DNA of 44,053 nucleotides from Hyphochytrium catenoides (GCA_900088475.1 FLMG01002065.1:1-44053), one strand, 5' to 3'; shown: positions 12,301 to 27,148, numbered from the stretch's first letter. The notes: generated from the sequence alone by a model not told the origin. Made by a program: numbers and translations.

Positions 12301-13014
12301 CTACTTTTGTTTGACCTCCTTGGCTATGACTGTTATGTCAAGAAGGCTTGAGCCTTTCGGCTTGTGCTCAGGCACATGTCCATCTTCTTTCGCCCGTCTC
12401 AGCACTCTGCCCCACAGCAGTGGGGAGGACTGAGTACAAGCAGTGCCTATAGAACCATGAGGAAAGCGCGAGACCCAGAACGGACAACAGGTGATCATCA
12501 GGTGCTTTCTATCCTGCTCTGTCTATCTTGGCTGCATATCTCTTTCACAACCCATGGAGGGTTGATCACGGCCTCTGTGTCGACAGCGCTCTCTCTCTTC
12601 ATCTCTCTGTCTCGTCTTACCTCTCTTCGCTCCAGCCACAATCGTCAGTTAGTAAATTGTGAGACTATTCTTGATATGTAACCCTAAAATGATAACTTAT
12701 TCAGGCTAGAAAGGGAGGAATCACGGATGTAAAGGGCCCATGATGATAAGAACCTTTGACAACGAAAATATTGGTCCCTTCCTTTGACGAGAGGATGAGG
12801 TCGTTACCGGCTATCTTGCTCTTGCTCTCATCAAGAACCAAGGCCACGGTCTGTCCAAGATTTGTCCGCTTTCCTCTATGTCGAAAGGCGCATCTGCTGG
12901 CGAGGCCGATGGAAAGTGTCTCTGTCCAGATCATAGGAGACTCGAGCATCAGATTGGGACGCGGTGAAGCGGACTGAGCTCTGAATTGAAGACCTCATTG
13001 CAAAGTAGAACCAT
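12301..13014 (-). CDS. Small hypothetical protein (about 128 residues)
   Basis: Three exons (13014-12994, 12973-12754, 12446-12301) give 387 in-frame bases ending in TAG. The middle exon has the most protein-like content: a mixed beta-type sequence (TETLSIGLASRCAF, GQTVALVLDES, NDLILSSKEGTNIFVVKG). The C-terminus is lysine-rich (LLDITVIAKEVKQK). I do not recognise a family. The first intron would be only 20 bases (12993-12974), which is doubtful; the alternative start is the in-frame ATG at 12949 with no first intron. The donor of the second intron (GTTCTT) is weak. Its 5' end faces SRP72 (start 13135), so the two genes may share a bidirectional promoter of about 120 bases. Confidence 0.4.
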
Positions 13015-13134
13015 CGCTCTGAAAGCTCTCATCAGGAGGGGAGGGGTAGCTTCTTTATTGTGCACAGATAGCTGAATGTGCTGAGATCGGCATCAACGGA
13101 GTAGCGTGGTTGCAGGTTACGTATCCCAAGAACC

Positions 13135-16100
13135 ATGACATCCGAAGCAGAGGAGATTACTTTGTTCTCGGAGTTGCACAACCATCTGCGCAAGGAGGAC
13201 TATCAAAAAGCCATACTGTCTGCAAACAAAAGTAAAACCTCGCTGCTTTCTTTATCCACGCTCGGACGTTCACCCTTTCCTTTTCTCGGCCCGCTCTCAG
13301 TCCTGCAGAAATTGCCAAGTGATTTGGACGCCCTGAGGACTAAGGTCGTAGCCTTGATACGTCTAGGACAGGCAAGCTTGAGAAAGATCATATACCTCTC
13401 TATACACCTTTTCTCACCCTGCTTTCTTTGGCGACTACAGTATGATAAAGCACTGCAGGCTATCGGAGACAAGAAATCACTAGATTTTGAGAAGGCATAC
13501 TGCGCCTACAAGCTAAAGAATGTGGGGCTCAGTCCTGAGTTTATCATTGTGGTGTCGTGGATATAAACATCTCTGTCCGCTATACCTGGACTACAGGTGC
13601 CTCTAGTCAGAAAACTTTGTGAAGGCGCGTCGCCGGCAGAGTCTCAGAAGTTTGGGCATGTTCTAGCACAGCTGGTAGGAGAATGACCTCTTCTGACCTT
13701 ATACCTCTCTATACTCCTTTCTTTCGCTTCAAGCAGCCACTCTCTTGCGTATTCTCGTTCTTGGTCATAAAAAGCGTCATTCGTCTCTGTCACTGTCAGC
13801 TATATCGCGAGAATCAACATGACGAAGCTATAGAGATATACGGCGAGCTGGCTCAAGACTATAAGGTACCCTTCCCACTCAGTATTTGCTGTCGCCAATC
13901 TCCAAACCTAAAACAGGGGCCCAATCTAGAGTGGAGACGATTTGCCAGAGCTTAGAACAAATCTTTTAGCTGCGTATGTGGCCGGTGGAAAGAGCCAGGA
14001 CGCATTAAAGCTAGACTGGATTGCGGCTGAACAGGTTTAAGACTTTCACAAAGCTATCATCAGACCTCACCGTTCCGTTTTCTACTGAAATTTGTGTCAA
14101 TACCTTGAGATGCCTTTTTGCGCATCGCCAGTGTACATGCTCCTCCAGTTGTCTACTGAAGTTTCTTAGTATTACGCACTCCGGCTTGCATTCCGGCGGG
14201 CTGTCGATGCTTCTTTCCGATGATTTTCCATTTCTCAATACTTGCAACTGTGAGCGCTGAAGGCCTTTCGATTGTAGAATGACACAGATAGCTACGAGCT
14301 TGCATACAACATAGCCTGTGCACATGCACAGAAAGGAGATTTTTCAACAGCGGAGAGGCTTCTCCGCAACGCTGAAGGTCAGGGAGGACTGTAGTCGAAG
14401 TTTGCCTGACGGCCGACATCTAGACTTAGCAAGCTACTTACCCTCCTCCCCTGTTTTCCCTTACTTTGTTTTACTTCTCGCCTTTGCTGATATGCCACTA
14501 CAGCCCAACTCCGTCAGATTGCCGACTCAGACGATCTCAGTCCAGAGGAAGTAGAGAACGAGGCAGCCGTGGTATTGGCCCAGCTGGCATATGTGCTACA
14601 GCAAATGGGGCATGTTGACCGGGCTGTGGTCATCAATAAGAACATCCTTAAGTCAAAGTACGCATCAGCGACTTGTCGAGTCGGAACGCTCTTTGACTTT
14701 CTATGCTACCTCCATCATCATTCTTACTCCTTGCTCTTTGCATTGATCTTTACCTGGTGTTCCTCCACTTTTCATTGCGCTCTCTACTCCTTGTTAATCT
14801 TCTGAGCAACCGCGTTCACAGGCCAAGTGATGATGCCGTACTCGCCGTTGCCTCCAACAATTTAGTGGTTATGAGGAAAGACAAGGACCTATTTGACTCT
14901 TGGAAGCGGTGAGTGGTGTGATGCTGTTGGACTCCTGTTAAACGGTCTTTAACAAAAAATATCTCTCGTCTGCAGTCTAAAAAACGCCCACAGTAAAATA
15001 TCAGAAGAAAGACTCTCTCCGTCTCAACTGGAGACCTTCCTCTTTAATCGTGCTACTGTCCTTTGCTTAATGAACAAGGTGGGACTGGCTACTCCGGTGC
15101 TTTGGGACTCTCGGTGTTATCGACTCCTGTACTTGAGTTCTTTTGTTTTCAGGTCCATCCCTGCCGCCATTGTAATATCACCCTGCCGCTTAATATAATG
15201 CGTTCCCAGGGAGACGAGTGTAGGGAAGCTCTTAAGGACGTTGAGAAGCGATATCCGGACAATGAGACACCTGCGCTTATAATGGCAGCTCTGTTGGTTA
15301 GAGAAAAGCGCTTTGAGGAAGCCTGCGCCCTAGTGAAGAAGAAAGTAACCTCTATCCGAGGCCAGCTAACTCTCGCTTATATCTGTCTAGTGCAAGGTAT
15401 TCAAGGACCTGGCATTGGGGATCGTTCTTTCTTGATGTTGGTTTAATGACGAGTTGGCTCAAGTCAGGTGTTATAAAAGTCTTGATACGTCCAGTAGATC
15501 TCTCGCTCGGTTGCTTTTTGTGGGAAACCTAAGCGTGGCGTTTTCTTCTTCCTTCTGCCTTTTCCTCACGATGATTTTGCTGATGACCTCTTTGAACAAC
15601 TATTACGGCCCCAATGTCGTCCGTTCCTCAGGGAAGTGTGCTGAAGCCATACAAATTGTCGAATCCATTGAGAGCATTCGGTATCAGCCAGGCACTGTCG
15701 CCACGCTGGTGGCCCTGTATGACAGTCTAGGGCAATCAGCCAAGGCAATTGAGACATTCGAGAGAGCGCTAGCCTGGAGGAAGAATAGAATGACTGAGGA
15801 TGAGGCTTTTCAAGAAGGAACCTTTAGAATACAGGTATTTGGCAGGACTTGCGTTGAGTAAGGTTGGGCCCCTGCTTCTCTCATCGGAACTTCCAGAGCT
15901 CTCTCGTTGCGCTAGCCTCTATCTCACCAAAGCCTAAGATGCGTCTTCCGCCACCTGAGACTGAATTAACTTGCCTTGGCTCTTAGGAAGCAGATGCGGC
16001 GTATAAACTAGCACACGGGCAGGCAGAAGACGCTGCTACTGCGTACAGAAGAATTGTCGATGGTGGCTCCGCCATAGACCCCCCAGCCAGACTACGGGCA

Positions 16101-17320
16101 CTGGCTTCCCTTGTCATCTCCACGTAAGATAGTGTCTGTGCTCAGCACTCACCGTGCTCTGCTTCAAAAGTGTGTCCAAACTTGTCATCTTAAACTCTCT
16201 GCTCTATCCATTGCTTTGCCCTCTATCTCACGCTGCTCACGCACACACAGATCACAGTTTGATGCAAAGGCAGCGGAGATAGAGGCGGCACGGCTGCCTC
16301 CACTACACGGCTTGGAGAAAGATGCCGAGGAGGTAGGTTGCAGACTACATGGGTCGGGGGTTGCTAAGGGTCATTGAATAAATTTGGAAACCTATATTAT
16401 TCTCCCTTCATCGGCTGACTTTTAGTAAGTTAGTCTCCCTCTAACAGTGTTGCTCGCCCTCCTTCGTCCTTGTTCTGTAGCTTGAAGCTGAAGTTCCGCG
16501 CATTGTTAACTCGAGGGCGGCGAAGACTATGAAGATAGTTGATGTCGGAGAGAAAAAGGCAGAGTAAGTCGTTAACGAAGCGTTTGGCAAGAAGGAACTT
16601 GCTGAAAACGTCTTTTCCTTTCTAGACGCAAAAGAAAGAGCCAAAACCCTGAGAAAGTGAAGAGAAAGAGGGCGAAGAGGCGAGAGGCTTATCTGCAGAA
16701 GCTGGTTGAAAGAGGTGACGGCCCTCAATTTTTGATGGCCCCCATCCAATCCTATCCTCTCTAACACAGTTCCAGGCGAAATCACTGACGTTGCGAACGC
16801 TCCAAGGCCGGATCCTGAGCGATGGATACCAAGGAAACAGAGATCGTACGCCAAAAGAGGTAGGACGGAAAGATGCAAGTTGTCATCAAGACGGAGCTGT
16901 CATTTCTCTGCATGGTCGTCTTCGTCTCTCACCCGCCCATGAGTGGCCCGGCTTTCTGGGGTCCTCGGTCTACTCCCTCCTTTAAGAGCTCTAATGGAAC
17001 TTCATCTTACTGGTCGCGTCACCACTCTTGAAACCAGGTCGTAAGGCGAGAAACAAGTTTGTCGGCGCACAGGGCGCAGGGGTGGGCACTGAGCTTGACT
17101 CTCACCGCTTTGATGCAGCGGCCCGAGCTGCGGAGCGGAAAGCTCAGGCCGAGAAGAAGCAGGAGGCCAAGGTATGGTATCATGAGCTCCTTGAGCTAAA
17201 ATGAGCAAGGAATGGATACCAAAGCCGCCACTTTGTACCTTACATTGCCTTATTTGCACTCAGGTGGCGACTGGCCCTACGGCGATGGAAAGAAGGGCTA
17301 TGACGAAAAAGAGAAGATAG
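13135..17320 (+). CDS. SRP72: Signal recognition particle subunit SRP72
   Basis: Nineteen exons: 13135-13231, 13301-13371, 13441-13521, 13597-13674, 13800-13865, 13930-14034, 14278-14377, 14504-14657, 14822-14908, 14976-15078, 15210-15396, 15632-15834, 15987-16123, 16251-16332, 16481-16563, 16626-16714, 16770-16859, 17038-17171, 17264-17320. They sum to 2004 bases (667 residues), close to human SRP72 at about 671. N-terminal TPR helices are clear (LFSELHNHLRKEDYQKAI; FEKAYCAYKLKN; ENQHDEAIEIYGELAQDYK; DSYELAYNIACAHAQKGDF). The C-terminus holds the basic RNA-binding region (ERKRKSQNPEKVKRKRAKRR) and the family signature PDPERWIPRKQRSYAKRGRK. SRP72 binds SRP68 and SRP RNA in the cytosolic particle that targets ribosomes to the ER. 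Intron 2 (13372-13440) appears to start with GC instead of GT. Confidence 0.96.
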
Positions 17321-18107
17321 GGCGGGTTCCTCAACTCTACCACATTCAAGCTCTGAACTAGAAATACTTTCAGGAATAGGATGGTGTCTAAAGAGACAGA
17401 TTGCTCTTTTCTCCATAGCTCGCTTCATATCAAGTTGGCGAGAGAAATAAAGATTTTTGCTCAGGCGATGACATTGGCACCCATGGTCCTTGCGGTTGTC
17501 CTCATGGTTGCTGACTCGAAAGGTCACATAGGTCCACCCCTCGACCGTCTATGCGAGATCGGCCACTAGTATAAGTACCGTCCCACGCTGCACCAAGCTC
17601 TGGTACCTCCTTGAACGCGTTGCCTTTCTGATGCATGTGGTCCGCACTCCTCCCGGCACTTGTTGGGGCCCATCATCGTCAGGGAAGTGGTTAGGAAGAC
17701 GCAGCTCATCTGCAGGGTCGAATCACGTCAATTATGGGCTACTGTTATTGCTCATAGAAGTTTGAGATAACTAGAAAGGTATTATTTGTGTGCTACTCTA
17801 CAGGGATATGTTTAGTTGGGATCAATATGCGATAATCTTAGGTATAGGAGCCATCAAAAGATTCTCATCTGCATTTCGTCCGGAGTATAAAATCTGTCAT
17901 CGTTCTCTTCTGCTCTTCACGCATTATCTCAATAATGTTTAGGAGGCAAGCGTTCTGCCTGTGAGCGGGGCAGGTGACAGAAGCCGAACTCCACATTTTC
18001 ACACATCTGCTTGTGGTCCATGGCTTAGTCTGCAGACGAAGCCTTCTGCTTGGGCTCTCGCTCGGTGTCAAAATGGTGTGGATCTTCATCTGATAGCTGC
18101 TGGCACA
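17321..18107. other. Intergenic region between SRP72 and the WDR24-like gene
   Basis: About 790 bases hold the SRP72 3' flank and the promoter/5' leader of the WDR24-like gene. Short open frames here (for example 17381-17569) show no domain and no splice-supported continuation. An in-frame ATG at 17961 could extend the WDR24-like protein by 49 residues; I favour 18108, where the conserved propeller sequence begins soon after. Confidence 0.5.
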
Positions 18108-21100
18108 ATGGAGGGACCGAGTGCTGGACGTCCTTCCGAGGTGTCATCTGCCGGGCAAGCTAAGGAGGATCAGCCTACTCCTACCAGTGTCAGAGCCTCA
18201 ATTGACGTGAATGGAACTATCAACTGCCTCTCACTTTCTCCCTCAAAAACTCTGGTGGCGGTTGGAGGACGGGATGGTACGAAAAGTGTGAAGGCTCTTT
18301 GCTCTTCATTGACGCTCCTTCCCAACCTTACTACATCTCTGCCCGCTGTACTCCAACCCTCGCCTGTCTTTGACCTGATCTGTGGCTGCTTCGGGCTCAT
18401 TTCTGTCGTTGATATCGTTTTTCAGGCCCAGCAAGAAGCTTATCAGTAGTTCGTGCTCTGCCTCTATCCTTCACCGCCTTCTTACGCACTCGTAATAGTC
18501 CTCAAAATACTCAGCCTTCAAGCTGACGGCTTTCAAGAAAAGAAGAATCTTAGGGCAGGAAAGGGAAACCTCACTCTTAGGACCAATGACGTGCGCTGGA
18601 ATCCTCACGCGGGCAAGTTCTGGGTGACGCTCTTTTGACACCTCGTCTCCATATCCACCTCCCGCCTGCCTCAGTCCATCGAGTCCTCAACGCTTCCTTC
18701 CTCGTTTTTCAGTATTCCCAGCCTCTTTACTAATGCCTACATTCTCATACTTTATCGCCCAACTCCTTTGTCTACGACTGGGTTCGATACCCTTACTCCT
18801 GAGGCAAGGAGTGGGCCATGCTGAAGCTCCCTTCTATACTTGCCCAATATATCTGGAACCTTGCTCTAACTCACTTTCCGTTCATCTCCCACTCCCTTGA
18901 ACCTCTTCTCCATCCTTCTGTGTATCTTTTGTTCTCAACACCGTTTGTTGCAATCTCTCGCCTCTTGTTCTCGTAGCTTTCGAGAACCTTGTGGCGACGG
19001 CAGCAACCAATGGCGCAGTGGTGATATGGAACTTGCAGAAAGAGGGACACAAGCAAATACAAGGTGTCCTAAAAACCGTGAAAAGACAGGGAGAAGAAGG
19101 AGGAACCCCAACGTAGTAAGCAGGGAGAGGGCTACTGGGTAGGGAAGGCGGCTCAAGCGGTGATATTTCGGTCTGAGGACGTTTAAAAGTGCTTGCGTTA
19201 TGGTCACCGGATGTACGGGTCCGAGAGTCTATTTCAAGCAGAAAATTGTATCCTCACGACCCAAGGGACGACCAACTGACGTTGATTGCGAGAAGTACAC
19301 CCAGACAAGCGGGGAACTGCTTCCACAATGACCTAACTCTTTAAATTAACTCTTTGAATGTACCCAGAACGTATATATGCCGAGCACACTCGGGCCGTCA
19401 ATCGCGTGTGCTGGCACCCCTCGGAACCCAACATCCTCATCAGCGGCTCCCAAGATGGGACTCTAAAGCTTTGGGTGAGTCGAAGTTCGTGCCCCTCCTT
19501 CCCATCGTTCTCCTCTGATACCTTTCCGACCTTGCTATGTACGCTTGTGTGCTCTCTCTCTCTTTTTCTCTCTCCCCCTCTCTCTCAACCAAGTCACCAA
19601 TCTCTGTTGTTGGTCCCACGATACCTTGTCGTTATTTCTGTACAGGACATAAGGAAAAAAGGGGAGAGCGCTCTTACCTTCCGGCCTCGGTCTGAAAGTG
19701 TGAGAGACGTACAGTTCTCGCCGCTTTTTGCCAGTCGCTTCGCTGCCTCCTTTGAGACCGGTCAAACGCAAGTCTGGGACACAAGATTTCCATTGCAGCA
19801 GGAGATTAAGTTTACTGGTGAGAGCACTTGCTGGCTCCTTCTTGTAACTAAGACTCTTGCCCTATGGTTAGTGCCTCGACCATTCACCCTGAAAACCCCT
19901 ATATGGGGTCATTCTAGGTCGCTTAGGCTTGTTCCTAATTCTTCCCTTTTCCCTTCCTTCTGGGGCCATGTCATGTCTAGGCCATAAGGGCCTTGTGCTG
20001 GCGCTAGAATGGCATCCACTTCGCCCTCACTGCCTCGCGACCGGGTCCAGAGACCGGACTGTGAAGGTCTGGGATCTTGCCGACTATCGGCAGCCTTTGC
20101 AAACTGTTCAAACCTTCGCCAGCGTCAGCAGGATCCAGTGGAGACCCAATCATAGCGACCAGCTGACAAGGTCCTTTCTATTTCCTTTGATCCCTACTCA
20201 TATATGTCTGTAATTGACCAAACACGTCCGCCTCGCTTCGCTGCAGCTGTGCTTCCATTATGGATAACTCCATTCACATCTGGGACCTGCGTCGGCCATG
20301 CATCCCCATCGCGACCTTCCGTGGTCACCAAGATGTAGTCACCGGGTTGCAATGGATACAAGGAGGATACTATACTACTAGCGGTAGGCTTCCTAGGTCC
20401 TGCCCTGACCATTGTGCTACTTATCTCACCTCCTAACAACGCCTTTCTAAACGATTTCCCCTTATGTTGCCGCTGCTAGGAGACTCGGGCGGTGAAACCC
20501 CATCCGATTCCTCTTCCCAGTTTCTTCTTTCATGTAGTAAAGACGCTACTGTAAAGCTCCACTCTCTCGGTAAGCAGGGGCTGAAAATGCAAACGGGGAG
20601 GTGGACGGACAGCTAAGGAGCGTGGTGACCCTTTATTCGTTCTTAGACCCTGCCATCTTCTACCTCTGACCTACAGCTGACGCGTACAAGCCTTATGAGC
20701 ACATTAGAACCCTAGCTTTGTCATGGAATCCACTGAGCGAGCTCGCTACTACTTACGATCCTGTGGACCGACGTGGAGAGTCTTTGGGAGTTTCGAGGGA
20801 CTCTCTCAGCGCGAGCGGTCGGGACAGCAGGAGTTCAGCTGGAGAGCCTGCAGTATTAAGGTTTTTACTACTGAATTTATTCTCTTCTTGCATACTTTAG
20901 CTGCTGTGTATGAGTCCTGCTATGTCTGATCCACATCGCTCAAGCTACTCATCTCTGAATGTTCTAGTCTTCTTTCTCTTACGTCTACAACGACGAGAAA
21001 ACCTTATGTCGCCACCTGTGCTCGGACCCCTCTCTCTCTCTTCACTTGCATTCACCTTCCCTCACGCAGTCCAAGATTCCTCTATTGTACCATCTAGCTC

Positions 21101-23659
21101 TCTCTGCCTCTGGTTTCCTAGGATTTGTGGAGATTGCCATGGTAGTTTGATGCCTCCGAATAATACTGTCCATACCTTCCTATCTTTTCGTGATTAGAGC
21201 TACTGTGTCCAGTGCAAACCTTCTTGGCAGTAGTAGTATACTTCCCCACGCTCTTAGCATGCCAGCCATCAACGCCGCCGGCGCCGTTGAGCCTCCACAA
21301 AGTCTTCAGGACGACGGAAATGGCAAGATCGGAGGGCCCGGAATTGACAGACCCCACGCCATGTTAAAGATCGCTGCGCCTGCAGAGCTAGGGGCTGTCC
21401 ATACACCTCAAGGATTACCTGACGATACTGACCCGCAATCATTAACCGAGATGGTGGTTGAGGTAAGAAAGCACTCTATTAGACAAAGACGTGCACACAG
21501 AAGTCCTTCGAGAAATCTCCCTCGTAATAGTGATGAGGATCAGGGAATGGGCCATTAGGCCCGCGCGAAAGCTCAAAGGACACCTGTAAATAGAGTAGAC
21601 GGCAGCAATGACAGCCGGAATAGGCTGCCGTTTATCTTCGTGTTCCGGTTGAACCAACGCTCACTAACGCCATTGGTCTCGCTTAGGAATATGGCTTTGA
21701 CCCAAAAGTCTTTAGCTACCTGGCATCTCACTACGTTACTCGCGGAGCAGGAATAGCCAGCTTATGTGCTACCAACGCGAGGGTGGCAGAGGCCGCCAAT
21801 CAGCGACAACTAGCTCAGATGTGGCGAATTCTCTATCTGCTGTACAATGATAGACTGGAGGAAACGGTGGCAGAGGAGGTAAGGGGACGGCAGGGCATAG
21901 TTAAGAAGTACACAGAACTTGCATTTGCTACAGCTATTCATCCAGTTGACAGAGTCGAGAAGCAGGTTCAAAGAGGCTTTTCAATTCTAGGGTTTGCAAC
22001 CAGGATCTGAGACAGACGACATCAAAGTCGGTCGAGAGAGCTTGAAGCCGGATGAAGGCGTATCTGCGGCATCTGACAGGTGACCTTGAAACCAGTTTGG
22101 GAGGTACTTGGGTTTTGAAGCTTATAGGACGATGCTTGACTGTGTGACTCGTGGATACTTCATCTGATAGAACTTTTTACTTTGTACTGCATGCCATCCG
22201 TCGGTTGTCTAACTAAAGTTTACGTCCCTATGAACGTGGCAATAGTCCAGAGATGCCAACCCGGACGGGTCTTCTCCTGCAACAACTGGACGAGCTTAAC
22301 CCAGGTGCAAGTGATGGGTTTAGAACCGGCGTCGGCCAGGATTCTCCAGTGCTGCATGGTAAAGATATGGCAGATATTCTCCTTAATATCCGTTCCTAAA
22401 TCTTTTATGTCTTTGCCCACCCCATGGCTGGTGACCGAATTGAGCAGCTGACAAACAAAAGCGGTCCATGCGGAGTCCGAAGCCTAATCGGTTGGAGAGT
22501 TACGACATTGCAGAGGCAACGGGGCCGGGTACGTTGGCGGGAAGAGTGCATTCTTGCATGTGTATGTACAGGAATTGTGCCTTAAGTTACGGCCTGAAGT
22601 ATTTGCTATGGAACCTTATATTGGCACATAGGTCTTGTAGCATACTAAGTCGCCCCCTACTTCTTAAGGTCTCCATTGGCTGCGGGAGAGCATGCTCGAG
22701 GATCTGTTTGACTATCTCTCGGAGCAAGGGGATGTCCTTTCCTTCGCTGTTCTGTGCCTAGTCCTTCAGGGAGAGGTGCCATTGGATGATTTACTCGGGA
22801 AGAGACGGATTCAGCAGAACTTTATGTGGTATATTGATCTTCTACACAGGCTCCGGCTCTGGGAGGTTGCCAATGAGACTATCAGACTGAACCCCGATGA
22901 GGCCATCAGGCAGATGAACATGGTACGCATCCAATTGTGCCTGGCAGTCAACATCGGGAGCCGAATTGATGAAGTCAATAACCTTGAGTGTTGGGGACGC
23001 CGAACCACGAACGCATAACGGCTAGAGAATGCTGATAAATAATGTCTGCCAGATGTCTAGCATACTGAGTCTACGGCTTACTGACCCTCTTTTGTTTTCA
23101 GCAATCAACAACTATTTATTCCAGCTGCGGAAACTGCAGGAAGCCTCTTGACACTGGCACGGCAATACTAGAAGGCATTGCAGGCGCCAGCACCGCTTCC
23201 GTCAGTCGGTGTCAGCATTGTCGTCACCTGCCCAGCTCCTGCTCTCTCTGGTGAGCAACACATTGAATCGTTCGGCTGTCTCCTCCTTGCTTCCGAGCAT
23301 TTCTCAATTTCTGCTACCTTCCTTCCAGCCAATCCGCAGTTAAGGGACTATACGTTTGGTGCCCAGGATGTTCCCATGGCGGCCATCTGGAGTGCCTTAA
23401 GGATTGGTATGCGAACTTGTAGCAACTCCATTGTTAGCTATTCTCACCGGCCGACACTAGGTTTATGGACCAAGTACACTGCCCTACAGGGTGCGGACAT
23501 CGGTGCTTTACCAGGTCTCGCGAGAGAGGTCTAGAGGGAGCAAGGGAGGATTTTCCAACACTGGCTCCCTATGGGCTGGGCGGAGACGATAATAGAAGAC
23601 CGGACGGCATGACCGTCGCTTCAGAAATGTCTGCATTCAGCCGCGGCACGACAGTTTAG
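18108..23659 (+). CDS. WDR24: WDR24-like GATOR2 complex subunit
   Basis: Eighteen exons: 18108-18276, 18499-18612, 18977-19063, 19368-19474, 19646-19817, 19981-20170, 20247-20383, 20480-20569, 20677-20860, 21198-21462, 21687-21878, 21991-22079, 22246-22391, 22448-22528, 22669-22922, 23102-23250, 23329-23406, 23461-23659. They sum to 2703 bases (900 residues). The N-terminal half is a WD40 propeller ([56 protein letters not shown]). An acidic/serine linker follows, then an alpha-helical region ([19 protein letters not shown]). The C-terminal zinc module has C768/C771, C796/C799, C806/C809, then [18 protein letters not shown] and [10 protein letters not shown], matching the WDR24/Sea2-type RING-like end. 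In animals and yeast the complex sits at lysosomes or vacuoles and activates TORC1 in response to amino acids. Intron 2 (18613-18976) has a GC donor. Human WDR24 is about 790 residues; the extra length is mostly in the linker. Confidence 0.94.
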
Positions 23660-24015
23660 CTGTTGAGAACCGGTTGACTACTTAGACATGGTTTCAGTCT
23701 CAAGCAGAAACAGCTCATAGTTGCTGCTTTTGGTTTTATACCACGCATCTTTCCTGGACTTTCGGCGAACTGCTCACGTACCAGATAGCTGACAACAGTC
23801 TCTTACTGAAGCCTACCAATCTTTGAGTGTTTGCTTCCCGGTTTCCCCTTGTCTATATCTTAACCTTCTAATGTCACTTCTATAAGCGATATCGAGCTTG
23901 CTGGAATCCTGAAATCCAGACAATTTATTGCAAGGGGCGTCGTGGCCCTACCATTTGGAGCGTGTAACTTGGCGCCCTACAAAATGCAAAACTTACTTCG
24001 CCTTTGACCGAAGTT
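23660..24015. other. Convergent intergenic spacer
   Basis: About 355 bases lie between the stop codon of the WDR24-like gene and that of the minus-strand DoxX/TMEM35-like gene. It presumably carries both 3' ends. I see no coding signal or repeat in it. Confidence 0.6.
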
Positions 24016-24578
24016 TCAGTGCTGCTTCTCCTTCTTGGCTTCCTTGCTGGCAGGGATGAGGTAGAGAAAGAACCGGACACTGAGAAGGACCAGGGCAACC
24101 ATCGCAGGGCCCGCTTCGCTTCCGTCTAGGGAGTGTGTATACCTTGAGGTAACATGACGAGAGACAAAAGAAAGAAGCTTGGTGTTAGATGCTTGCGTGG
24201 CGACGTCCCAGTTTGTTATTACACTTACACTGCTCCTGCCATGACGACGATGAGCAACAGGTTCACAATACCCCGCAAGAATTCTGGGCCAAGAATGAAC
24301 AGAGCTGCAGAGCCGAGTTCTATAACCGCCACTGCGTGGCGGAATGAGTCTGGTGTGGTGTGAATCCCTTGCTTCTCTAAAAACATCATCGATTCTCTGC
24401 CTATTTCCTCCTTGCTCCAGGCTGTGAAGTAGGACTTGAAGTTCTTCACCATTTGCAGATGAAGGTCAGCGTTGACGATAGGTGTCACCTTTACTATGCC
24501 GCCCAGCAGGAAGAGTACGATAATGAAGATTGTAAGAACGAGCTGCAACTTTTCCAGCGCCATTCTTTGCACATCCAT
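24016..24578 (-). CDS. DoxX/TMEM35-like four-helix membrane protein
   Basis: Two exons (24578-24229 and 24142-24016) make 477 bases, 158 residues. The layout fits the DoxX/TMEM35 group: a first helix (LVLTIFIIVLFLLGGIVKV), a polar segment with HLQMVKNFKSYF, a second helix after the conserved R-H-A-V-A-V-I-E sequence (VIELGSAALFILGPEF), a third (GIVNLLLIVVMAGAV) and a fourth (AMVALVLLSVRFFLYLIPA). The last five residues, KEKQH, form a K-x-K-x-x signal of the type that returns membrane proteins to the ER. TMEM35A is an ER chaperone for acetylcholine receptors in animals; other DoxX proteins relate to redox or terminal-oxidase functions. The role here is not decided by sequence. I chose the ATG at 24578 because it sits just before the first helix. 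Confidence 0.75.
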
Positions 24579-25374
24579 GGTCAAAGTAGTCAACGTGGCT
24601 GTCAAATGGCAGAATGAATATGTCCTTTCACGTCGATGAAGCTTCTGAGCGAGTGCACTAGACAGCTTGGCGTTCGCAGGCAGCTAGCTCTCTTGACCGG
24701 CGTGGAGCTTGTTGCGAGCTGGTCCTCAATTATAAAAAGAAGAGTATTGCCGTACTGCCTGTAAAATAAGCTCCTCGTCTAATGGAGAAAGTGTATGTCT
24801 TGTTCCTCAAAGGCCTTTGCACTTATCTCTACGCGCTCTTTCTTTTGTAACTCTATTAAAATTTTACTACTAGGCTCTCTCTGTAGCCATCTTCCTCACT
24901 TCACTAATCACCAGACTGACGAACACCCACAAGCGCAGTTCCAAAAAGCCGCAAACGACCTGCCATATCCTAGCGGTTAGCGGATATCTGGTTAAGCTGT
25001 ATCGTCATACAACTATAACACTAACGGTATACCCTTTCTAACATAAAACCCCATAGTTGTACTGTTGTACTGTCCGATGTAGGGGAACGATTGACGCTTG
25101 CCATGATTCTGTCGTCCACCTTCCTTCAACCACGCCTCTGATCTTCTCTCTTCAGGTCCCACTGCCCCTGTCAATCTACCACTTCGCTTGGCCTCTTTCT
25201 CCCTCTCCTGACAGGGTTTAGGGCGGCTTGCTTGTCATGTTGATGTGTTGATGGATCACTCACTCTCACTTTTCCTTCCCTCTTCAAGCGAGCGCGGCAC
25301 ACGTCGCCTGTCTTGGGATTCTTAGCTGTCCATCGGAGTAATACGCACGTTTAGCGTAGTCTTCTGCAGAAAGG
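24579..25374. other. Divergent intergenic region
   Basis: About 800 bases separate the start codons of the DoxX/TMEM35-like gene (minus) and the iminopeptidase gene (plus), so both promoters should lie here. I found no convincing ORF. A short local direct repeat (gttgtact twice, near 25056-25071) is the only structure I noticed. Confidence 0.5.

Positions 25375-27148
<1,774 letters not shown>

Noticed and set aside
18775-18800. Sequence gggttcgataccc resembling a tRNA T-arm
   Set aside because: No acceptor, D or anticodon arm can be drawn around it, and it lies in an intron of the WDR24-like gene.
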